From NCBI RefSeq assembly GCF_022662105.1, contig NZ_JAKMCP010000008.1, positions 1-64,000 of the forward strand: a stretch of 64,000 nt of DNA, written 5' to 3'. The position numbers and the translations under genes are program-made. Source of the DNA: Aestuariivivens sediminis. GTDB taxonomy: Bacteria; Bacteroidota; Bacteroidia; Flavobacteriales; Flavobacteriaceae. The notes beneath the pieces are model-generated. The model was given only the letters and a program-made list of their open reading frames with translations. It did no database searches and was not told where the DNA came from. Every line of letters begins with the position of its first letter. Positions within the stretch are counted from its first letter, which is position 1. This document shows, one piece after another, positions 57,762 to 64,000 of this stretch.

Positions 57762-58043
57762 ACCGATCTGGCAGTTATTAACAATGATTTGTTTCCTGAT
57801 CTCATTGTTTTGGATATGTTGGCTTCAGATAGAAAAGGGGGGAAAGAAAATATGGCTGCCATGAGTACTGAAAAATTTAATCGAATGGTTAGAAAAGGGT
57901 ATCATCATCAATCTTTAGGCAATGTGTTTCAATTGAACAATGAAGCTATGCCTTTTCAAACTTGGATGATGCGAATAAGGAGTAATCGCCACAAATTTAG
58001 TACAAAGAAGAGGCATCCCAACTGTGGAGATGCCTCTTACTAA
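57762..58043 (+). pseudogene. VCBS/FG-GAP repeat protein (CRTAC-type) fragment
   Basis: About 90 codons reading TDLAVINNDLFPDLIVLDML, then KENMAAMSTEKFNRMVRKGY and GNVFQLNN. This matches one calcium-binding FG-GAP/VCBS repeat region of the large secreted CRTAC/UnbV-like proteins that accompany PULs in Flavobacteriaceae; complete proteins run to ~1000 residues. After QLNN the text no longer fits the family. Upstream, near 57540-57585, the frame QALILGLLTAALGFGQ looks like a signal peptide remnant, possibly of the same lost gene. The rest of the 57451-57761 gap shows no feature. Confidence 0.7.
58008..58038 (-). terminator. hairpin terminator of the leftward Spy-like gene
   Basis: Perfect arms AAGAGGCATC and GATGCCTCTT with an 11-base loop; on the minus strand the hairpin is followed by a short pyrimidine run. 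Position just downstream of the 58072 gene end fits. Confidence 0.65.
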
Positions 58044-58071
58044 CTATAATCAATCAAACTAAACTAAATCG

Positions 58072-58542
58072 TTATTCTTTTTTCATTCGTTCACCCCTTT
58101 TTTCACCTTTTCCTTTTAAACCAGACCGTTTTTTATGTTCCATTTTAGCCTGAGCTTTTTCCCATTTTGCAAACTGCTCCTCATTCAAAATCGTTTTCAT
58201 TTTTTCTTTCATTTCAATTTTATGGTCTAACATGGCATTCATCATTTCCACACGCTGCTCTTGTGATGGTCTTTCCGCATTACCGGATTCTCGTTGAGCT
58301 TTGCGCGCTGCCATATGGGCTTTTCTAACTTTGGCATTTTCTAAATTCATGGCGTAGATCTCTTTTTGCTGCTTATCGTTCAAATCTAAACGAAGGGTCA
58401 TTTTTTTGGTCTGCAGGTTCGCCATTTCCTCAGCTGAAAGATTCATCATTCTTTCGTGATCTTTAGGCCCTTCTTGTCTTGGTTGTTGTGCCGTAATTTG
58501 AAGTGTCGCAGCGGCCAGGACTATTACTAAAAACGTTTTCAT
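58072..58542 (-). CDS. Spy/CpxP-like (DUF4890-type) periplasmic protein
   Basis: 156-residue exported, highly charged helical protein. A signal peptide at about 1-19 (VLAAATLQITAQ) is followed by a body rich in Met, Lys, Glu and Gln, with TLRLDLNDKQQKEIYAMNLE and NEEQFAKWEKAQAKME, the two LTxxQ-like regions of Spy-related chaperones. A periplasmic chaperone or stress role is likely by family; no partner is evident here. Confidence 0.82.
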   Translation of the reverse strand: MKTFLVIVLAAATLQITAQQPRQEGPKDHERMMNLSAEEMANLQTKKMTLRLDLNDKQQKEIYAMNLENAKVRKAHMAARKAQRESGNAERPSQEQRVEMMNAMLDHKIEMKEKMKTILNEEQFAKWEKAQAKMEHKKRSGLKGKGEKRGERMKKE

Positions 58543-58656
58543 ACTGTTAAATTTTAAATGGTATATCTCTAAGACTTCTATAGGGAGTAATGGTTTAATG
58601 ACTTAAAAAATTTAACGGATTTTTAACGGAATCATGAACCCTGAAGTTCTATGAAA

Positions 58657-59874
58657 TTACTTTGAAATGGGGATTTGTAAACCAATTCCTGTTTGAAAAT
58701 CAGGGGCGTTATTCACCAGAAAATCTTCTTTAAAGTATAGGGATAGTTTAAAATTTGAGCTCCCATAGGTATATATGAAGGTCCAATCGGATAAAGCTTT
58801 GTATAATTTTTCAACCCCGTGCTGCCAACCGCCATTAATTTCTTTCCACTTTCCCAATAATTTGTAATAATCGGCTTCTTCTAATTTGTTATATCTGGAT
58901 TGGATATGGTAGTTCGCACTAAAGGCATGGAAATGATTTTTTAGGGTATATTTAGTGAATTCAATATTAGCATCAATAGTGGCTAAAAACCTATTGGTCC
59001 CCAGGTCGACCACCTCTTTAAAATTGATCATATTTTTGCGAAGAAGACCTGCACCAGCTCCGACATGCAGCACTTTATTGGTATTCAGGAAGATTTTTTT
59101 AATTCCGGTGAACGACATACCAAAATCAATGGAAGGATTAAACCTAGTGGTATTAATCCCCAAATGGGTACCCATATTAAAATACAACTGCTTTGAGGTG
59201 TGGGTTAAAAAAGCAGGGTAGTAGTAATGGTTTAATTCTATGCCACTAATAAAAAAGTCGTTCTGATGTAATGCAAGGTGATTGCCATGGCGGTCATTAT
59301 ATTCAAAGTTTACCTGATTTAGCCCATAATATCTTCTGCCATAAGGGTCCTCTCCTCCCCAAATTGTGCTGTGAAACCACTCAATGGCTTCATCGTTAGT
59401 AAATATTGAAAATGGATACTTCCCTTTTGTAATTAAATAGGACCTCAGGGAAATACCGAGTTCATGATGTCTACTCATGGGAATATTAAAATTGAGTCTA
59501 AATTCCTTAATAACTGCATCGACAACGATGTTTAAATAATCGGCTGGTGTGGATTCCTGGTCTATAAAATTGAATTTTCTACTGTGCCAGACCACTTGAC
59601 TTAATTCTTTTCTAACTGTTGGATCCTTTGGGAAATAGGCTTCAACAAAAGGATGAAAAGTATTACCACTCGAGTAATTGAAAGCAAATACAATGGTTTT
59701 TGGAGGCGTTATTTTGAGGTTTTGCTCAATTCTTGAACTAAACATACCAAAATGGTGTGTAGCCAAAATATTTGGTTTTTCTATTCCATTTTTAAAGGGT
59801 AAATGGTCTTTTATCTGACCATAGGTAATGTGTGTGCAAATACAAATGACAATAAAACATATTCTTTTTGACAT
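58657..59874 (-). CDS. uncharacterised outer-membrane beta-barrel-like protein
   Basis: 405-residue exported protein (signal about 1-19, ending HITYG) with no family I can name with confidence. The body alternates aromatic and polar residues, as in outer-membrane barrels, and ends in a strand (FQTGIGLQIPISK). It contains EWFHSTIWGGEDPYGRRYYG, which could match the DUF3187 type, but I am not sure of that. It stands alone. Confidence 0.65.
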   Translation of the reverse strand: MSKRICFIVICICTHITYGQIKDHLPFKNGIEKPNILATHHFGMFSSRIEQNLKITPPKTIVFAFNYSSGNTFHPFVEAYFPKDPTVRKELSQVVWHSRKFNFIDQESTPADYLNIVVDAVIKEFRLNFNIPMSRHHELGISLRSYLITKGKYPFSIFTNDEAIEWFHSTIWGGEDPYGRRYYGLNQVNFEYNDRHGNHLALHQNDFFISGIELNHYYYPAFLTHTSKQLYFNMGTHLGINTTRFNPSIDFGMSFTGIKKIFLNTNKVLHVGAGAGLLRKNMINFKEVVDLGTNRFLATIDANIEFTKYTLKNHFHAFSANYHIQSRYNKLEEADYYKLLGKWKEINGGWQHGVEKLYKALSDWTFIYTYGSSNFKLSLYFKEDFLVNNAPDFQTGIGLQIPISK

Positions 59875-59989
59875 CGCGTAAAATTAAATAAACTTTTATT
59901 CATATAATACCTTGTAAAAAAATTACCTTGTAAAAGCCGGGTTAATGCGTTGACCATTTTTGTATCTTAGTATTTTAACGAGGTTAAGC

Positions 59990-60868
59990 ATGCCAATTTG
60001 GTTACACATACTCATTATTCTGGTAATACTATACATAGGAATTAGTATAGCATTGTACTATTTGCAGGATTATATGTTGTTCAAGCCGGAAAAGTTATCG
60101 AAGGATTTCGAGTTCTACTATGAAAATCAAGACATTAAAGAATATAATCTTGAAACTCGGGATGGTGCTTTAATTAATGGTGTTTTGTTTAAGCCCAAGG
60201 GGGAATCAAGAGGTATCGTGCTTTACCTTAAGGGAAACTCTAAAAGTATCAAGGGCTGGGGGAAGTTTGCCGTAGATTTTACGAGACATCAATATAATGT
60301 TTTAATGGTAGATTACAGAGGATTTGGGAAAAGTACCGGTAAGCGGACCCATAAGGCCCTTAAAAGAGATTTACAGGAGGTCTATAATAAAATTAGGGAG
60401 CATACTACAGAGGACCGGATTATTCTTTATGGACGTTCTTTGGGCTCGGGGTTTGCAGCAAAACTGGCATCAATGAACAATCCTAAAATGCTTATTCTGG
60501 ATGCTCCGTATTACAGCCTGACCAAAGTTACGGCCCGTTACATCCCCTTTATGCCGTTATCGTTATTGATGAAATATCCTTTGCCCACTTACAAATGGTT
60601 AAAGTATGTAAGGTGTCCTATTCACATTATTCATGGTACAAACGATAAACTGATACCTTATAAGACCAGTATAAAATTGTCGAAAGTGAATCCTAAACGA
60701 ACACAACTTCATACCGTGATAGGTGGAGGGCATAAAAACCTGAATAATTTTGAATCCTACCATAAAATGATTCATGATATTTTAAATACAAAACCGCAGG
60801 AAATCGATTTGTCAACCACGAGCATCCATGTTAAACACAGTTCCAAAACCCCTAAAACGAAGGCTTAA
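59990..60868 (+). CDS. membrane-anchored alpha/beta hydrolase 1
   Basis: 292-residue hydrolase with one N-terminal transmembrane helix (about 3-24). I start it at the ATG (MPIWLHIL) rather than an in-frame TTG 30 bases upstream. The nucleophile elbow is LYGRSLGSGFAA, with Asp in GTNDKLIPY and His in GGGHKNL. The family resembles BEM46/YfhR-type hydrolases. In the oxyanion region the usual G-N is LKGNSK. It overlaps its downstream paralogue by 41 bases. Confidence 0.88.
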   Translation: MPIWLHILIILVILYIGISIALYYLQDYMLFKPEKLSKDFEFYYENQDIKEYNLETRDGALINGVLFKPKGESRGIVLYLKGNSKSIKGWGKFAVDFTRHQYNVLMVDYRGFGKSTGKRTHKALKRDLQEVYNKIREHTTEDRIILYGRSLGSGFAAKLASMNNPKMLILDAPYYSLTKVTARYIPFMPLSLLMKYPLPTYKWLKYVRCPIHIIHGTNDKLIPYKTSIKLSKVNPKRTQLHTVIGGGHKNLNNFESYHKMIHDILNTKPQEIDLSTTSIHVKHSSKTPKTKA

Positions 60869-61652
60869 AAAGATAGCTTTTGGCTGTATTACCCTTTATA
60901 TAATGATATTAACATCGTTATATGTTTTACAAGAGAAGTTATTGTTTTTGTCAACTACACTAGAGCAGGACTACCAATATCAATTCGACTATAATTTTGA
61001 GGAATTGTTTCTTAATACCAATGATGATGCACGACTTAATGCCATCCATTTTAAGGTGGAGCAGCCCAAAGGGGTTATCTTGTATTTTCATGGCAATGCC
61101 GGCGACCTCTCCCGGTGGGGTACCATTGCCGAACTTTTTGTAAAAAGGGGTTACGATGTCGTGATAATGGATTATCGAACCTATGGTAAAAGTACGGGAA
61201 AATTAAAACATGATAGGTTTTATACGGATGCCGAATTATTTTATGACTATGTTAAAGCACATTATGATGAACAGCGTATTAGCTTATATGGTCGTTCTTT
61301 GGGAACATGTTTGGCCACCTACCTGGCATCAAAACACAGTCCTTATCAGCTCATACTAGAAACGCCGTACTATAGCATGGTAGATGTTGCAAAACAGAGG
61401 TTTCCCATTTTCCCGGTGGATGTATTATTGAAGTATGCTTTTCCCAGTTACAAATATATCCAGGAGGTGGCCTGTCCCATTACCATATTTCATGGTACGG
61501 ACGATGAAGTTGTTCCGTTTGATTCTGCTAAACAGTTAGTCGACATGGCGCCGGAGTCGCTAACTACCTTTATCCCTGTTACAGGCGGACAGCATAACAA
61601 CCTGGCAGATTTTGAGATGTATTGGTCCAACATTGAAACTGTACTGCCTTGA
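60828..61652 (+). CDS. membrane-anchored alpha/beta hydrolase 2
   Basis: 274-residue paralogue of the preceding gene with the same layout: N-terminal membrane helix (about 14-33), HGNAGDLSRWG oxyanion region, nucleophile in LYGRSLGTCLATYLAS, acid in GTDDEVVPF and histidine in GGQHNNLADF. The shared motifs and order point to a tandem duplication. Substrate unknown. Confidence 0.88.
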   Translation: MLNTVPKPLKRRLKKIAFGCITLYIMILTSLYVLQEKLLFLSTTLEQDYQYQFDYNFEELFLNTNDDARLNAIHFKVEQPKGVILYFHGNAGDLSRWGTIAELFVKRGYDVVIMDYRTYGKSTGKLKHDRFYTDAELFYDYVKAHYDEQRISLYGRSLGTCLATYLASKHSPYQLILETPYYSMVDVAKQRFPIFPVDVLLKYAFPSYKYIQEVACPITIFHGTDDEVVPFDSAKQLVDMAPESLTTFIPVTGGQHNNLADFEMYWSNIETVLP

Positions 61653-62495
61653 GAACATAGGGTCATACCGAAATTCTTAAAAAAAATATAAATTTTTAAG
61701 AGGGGTTGTTAAACATTTCTAAATTAGTTTTTCATGTTAAAAAAATTACGTCTCTTTGTATTGTAATTTTATACAACATAGCATTAGAAAATCATTTCAT
61801 ATTGATTAAAAGTTTTGTTAGTAAATAAATTTAGTTTAGTTGGTTAGTTAGTGAAAACCCGGTAAGTCCTTATCGGGTTTTTGTTTTTTACAATAAGAGG
61901 GAATCAGCTACTTTCTCTTCATTGGATTCATTTCAGAAAAAGCCATGTTCAGAAGGTTATTGTCGTTTTATGGACACCGGGGACCTATAGGAAATACAAC
62001 GCCATATCCATTCTACTGGACCGAATCGAAAATATCGTGCCCACCAATTGCAGGCCACGATTTGAAGCGTAAAGAACAGGATGGCATAGAGGGTTACTCC
62101 GAATGGGCCAGTGTCTAAACCTTTTCCTTATCCGTAGCCATAGAATAGTGTAGTAAACAGGAGGGTCTGAAATAAACGTATATTTACTTTAGACCGCTAT
62201 AAAGCAGATAAAGCCGTTGGAAACCATTACCTAATGTTCCATGAAATATTCAATACAACCCTAATACCTCACTCATCTATTAAATGCTCTAATTCAAAGA
62301 ATCTAACGGCATTTTTATAGAATATTTTTCAATGAAAACAGTTAGATTTTCATAAATACAAAGAAATTTATTTAGAAACAGGCATATTTTCAAGGTGTTA
62401 AGGGCCATCGGGCTGCAAAATCGACCTGATAGTGATCTTGTTTTATCCAGTAACTCATGTAATTATTCTTAAAGAAAATATAAATTAAGTGTATT
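61653..62495. other. 843-base stretch without a supported gene
   Basis: Besides the hairpin at 61854, two overlapping open frames near 61881-62117 look protein-like in places (FYGHRGPIGNTTPYPFYWTE in one frame; TYRKYNAISILLDRIENIVP in the other). Neither is a family I recognise, and both may be remnants of decayed genes. The remainder is AT-rich with no feature. Confidence 0.4.
61854..61887 (+). terminator. Rho-independent terminator
   Basis: AAAACCCGGTA pairs with TATCGGGTTTT (one G-T pair) around a short loop and is followed by a T run. It lies about 200 bases after the hydrolase pair, or could end an unseen short transcript. Confidence 0.75.
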
Positions 62496-62535
62496 TGTGT
62501 TAAACTTTCATAAGTTGTGTTAAACCTTTCATAAG
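62496..62535 (+). repeat. tandem 20-base direct repeat, likely regulator site
   Basis: TGTGTTAAACTTTCATAAG at 62496 and TGTGTTAAACCTTTCATAAG at 62516 are spaced exactly 20 bases apart, i.e. about two helical turns, on the same face. They lie just upstream of the -7 box TAACTTTG (62563) of the repeat-protein gene. This is the layout of a response-regulator or activator site. Confidence 0.6.
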
Positions 62536-62562
62536 CACAGCATCATTATTTCTGGTCTGTAG

Positions 62563-62570
62563 TAACTTTG
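62563..62570 (+). promoter_or_regulatory. Bacteroidota -7 box (TAACTTTG)
   Basis: Perfect TAnnTTTG match, 28 bases before the ATG of the repeat protein and directly downstream of the tandem repeat. Confidence 0.55.
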
Positions 62571-62597
62571 TTAAGCAAATCAAATAAAACAACAGAG

Positions 62598-63086
62598 ATG
62601 AAATCATTAACTACACTTTGTGCCATGCTGTTAATAACCCTATCAGCGGCGTCGTTGAACTCAGAATCACGTTTGTTAAACGTTGAATGTAATGAAACCA
62701 GTGTTGAAGATTGTAATATATTATTTAGTACCGCCAAACATGTAGCGGTGCAGCCTGTTAAAATAGAAGATGTTTTTGTTTATGAACTGGAGGAAGACGT
62801 AAACATAGATTTTGACACAAAACAATTCCTTCCCAAAGATTTTAATCCTTTAAAAGGTTTAGGAGATTTAGACTGGAATACCATAGCGTTGTATGAAATT
62901 GAGGAAGATGTTAAGATTGATTTTGATACCAAACATTACCTTCCCAAAGATTTTAATCCCTTAAAAAAATTACATGATTTGGACTGGACTACCATAGAAT
63001 TATATGAACCGGAGGAAGAGGTGATGCTGGATTTTGATACCAAACCGTATTTACCGGCGAACTTTAACCCTCATGAAATCCTATAA
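62598..63086 (+). CDS. secreted protein with three 37-residue acidic repeats, unknown function
   Basis: 162 residues from the ATG at 62598 (an in-frame TTG at 62568 lies inside the promoter box and is rejected as start). A signal peptide covers about 1-20, then a cysteine pair region (Cys31, Cys39). From residue 61 there are three tandem repeats at an exact 37-residue period (starting 61, 98, 135; the last is cut short), with consensus YE-EED-DFDTK-YLP-DFNP-L-DLDW. The repeats are also clear at DNA level with a 111-base period. I do not know a function. Own promoter and terminator make it a single-gene unit. Confidence 0.8.
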   Translation: MKSLTTLCAMLLITLSAASLNSESRLLNVECNETSVEDCNILFSTAKHVAVQPVKIEDVFVYELEEDVNIDFDTKQFLPKDFNPLKGLGDLDWNTIALYEIEEDVKIDFDTKHYLPKDFNPLKKLHDLDWTTIELYEPEEEVMLDFDTKPYLPANFNPHEIL

Positions 63087-63110
63087 GATTAATAGCAAAT
63101 GTCCCCATTA

Positions 63111-63137
63111 AAAAGCCACTCGATTAGAGTGGCTTTT
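63111..63137 (+). terminator. Rho-independent terminator after the repeat protein gene
   Basis: AAAAGCCACT pairs with AGTGGCTTTT around a 6-7-base loop and ends in T. Confidence 0.88.
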
Positions 63138-63282
63138 TACATTTGAGTGGCGCCTCCATTACTATTTTTTTCGTGGCTGGTAGTAGCCTTTGCGCTTAAC
63201 TTTATCATAGGACGTTATAGGGAGAGATGTCATCTTTTAAGTCCGAAATATGTAAAAATGAGAACGATGGAGAACCCAATCA

Positions 63283-63813
63283 TTAGTTTTTGTTGTTGTG
63301 TTTCACCAAAGCAAGAGCCGACTCCAAACCCATGGATCTTCTCCATGCTGCTAATTGACCCAGATGCATGGATTCGTGATTAATACACATAAATGTAACC
63401 ACATCTCCCAAGGTCGGCATGAAATTACTGAAACGCCAGGATAATGGTTTCTTCAATTTATGTTTATCAACTTCCGTCAAGAGTTGCTTTACCTTGTTGT
63501 GTTGTTTTTCAAGTTCGTTGATCAATACTAATTTTGATGGATATTTGTTTTTATCAGGATCAGGTTTTCTCGGATCGCCAGGACCTTGTCTCACAAATAA
63601 GGCAGCCCATGCATCGGGCATTTCAAATGATGCCCCCAAATCTCTGGCTAAATCGGCACTTCCGGATATTAAATGCCCAATGGTAAAAGCCGGGTGATTG
63701 TCCAGTCCAATTGCAGGAACAATGGTCATCTGTTCTTCGCTGAGATCGTGTATAAGAACTTTTGCATATTCAAGGTTAAAATCGTACTGTCTGATAATGG
63801 TATTGATATTCAT
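63283..63813 (-). CDS. DinB family protein
   Basis: 176 residues from the ATG at 63813 (MNINTIIRQYDFNLEYAKVL); an upstream in-frame start would add 35 unlikely residues. It has the four-helix DinB fold with metal-ligand histidines expected in AFTIGHLISGS and in NHESMHLGQLAAWRRSMGL (H-x3-H). These proteins act as metal-dependent thiol-related enzymes or detoxification proteins; the exact role is open. Last supported gene in the window; 63814-64000 shows nothing. Confidence 0.88.
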   Translation of the reverse strand: MNINTIIRQYDFNLEYAKVLIHDLSEEQMTIVPAIGLDNHPAFTIGHLISGSADLARDLGASFEMPDAWAALFVRQGPGDPRKPDPDKNKYPSKLVLINELEKQHNKVKQLLTEVDKHKLKKPLSWRFSNFMPTLGDVVTFMCINHESMHLGQLAAWRRSMGLESALALVKHNNKN

Positions 63814-64000
63814 GATATAGTATTGAAGAGGTATTGGATGGAATGCCGATCTAGAAATTAAAACCATACCAATACGGATCGTAAATCGATGTTCTCCCTT
63901 TATGGCTATTTTAAACATTCATCCCAGCGACAGACCATACCTCACATTATTACTGGGTTTTTCAGTTATAATATTTATAAATTAAATCTAAAAATAGTTT

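Noticed and set aside
63147-63383. 78-codon plus-strand frame after the repeat protein terminator
   Set aside because: It overlaps the C-terminal part of the DinB gene on the other strand and has no recognisable domain; the hydrophobic start looks accidental.
1-64000. CRISPR arrays, insertion sequences, integrases, prophage or toxin-antitoxin pairs
   Set aside because: I found no regularly spaced repeats, no transposase or integrase motifs, and no phage or toxin genes among the frames on either strand.

Overview
The window looks like a chromosomal segment of a Bacteroidota bacterium, most likely a marine or environmental member of the Flavobacteriaceae. The basis is: low-GC coding sequence; promoter boxes of the Bacteroidota type (TAnnTTTG) rather than E. 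coli type; Bacteroidota-specific gene forms (a ~665-residue urocanate hydratase, glucosamine-6-phosphate deaminase fused to a PIG-L deacetylase, a ~586-residue phenylalanine hydroxylase, a GSCFA protein, a DUF5522 protein); and remnants of a SusC-type polysaccharide utilisation locus (PUL). I see no rRNA, tRNA, CRISPR array, prophage or insertion sequence.

Layout. (1) 1-6274: hexuronate catabolism, with the end of KDPG aldolase, a three-gene TRAP transporter, tagaturonate reductase (uxaB) and altronate dehydratase (uxaA). (2) 6341-9523: a LacI regulator, then a wrecked pectin PUL: a PL9 pectate lyase remnant, one intact DUF4861 lipoprotein and a SusC stub behind a perfect LacI-type operator. 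(3) 9745-14948: a rightward cluster behind a second operator-like palindrome: secreted cupin, two Gfo/Idh/MocA oxidoreductases, a remnant of GH28/pectinesterase-like genes, a secreted esterase and a DMT exporter. (4) 14966-20818: an AraC regulator and a complete four-enzyme trans-4-hydroxy-L-proline pathway. (5) 20929-25340: a sulfatase, an Lrp regulator, and threonine dehydrogenase plus glycine C-acetyltransferase. (6) 25467-32735: a CBM9-like protein, a LacI regulator with a divergent operator, and an amino-sugar operon (nucleotidyltransferase, HexNAc kinase-like protein, MFS transporter, NagB-PIG-L). (7) 33084-37542: hutU-hutH with a divergent LysR gene. (8) 37620-48507: housekeeping genes (FKBP isomerase, Era, Der, LemA/TPM cluster, MerR, M23 peptidase, AlaS), with a frameshifted KDG kinase among them. 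(9) 48543-63813: mixed core genes (GSCFA, rhodanese, enoyl-CoA hydratase, phenylalanine hydroxylase, PLP enzyme, glucosaminidase, HemL, two tandem hydrolases, DinB) separated by gene-poor stretches.

How it fits together. Monomer uptake (TRAP) and cytoplasmic uronate enzymes are intact. The outer-membrane importer and polymer-cutting enzymes of the neighbouring pectin locus are deleted, frameshifted or stopped. This suggests a former pectin user reduced to scavenging uronate monomers. The other catabolic modules (hydroxyproline, threonine, histidine, phenylalanine, amino sugars) point to use of protein and amino-sugar material.

The least explained sequence is the gene-free block 49503-50258. 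It holds several strong hairpins, including two short promoter-leader-hairpin units sharing a near-identical 23-base segment, and a nested 46-base stem structure. These are candidate small RNAs, but nothing here proves transcription.
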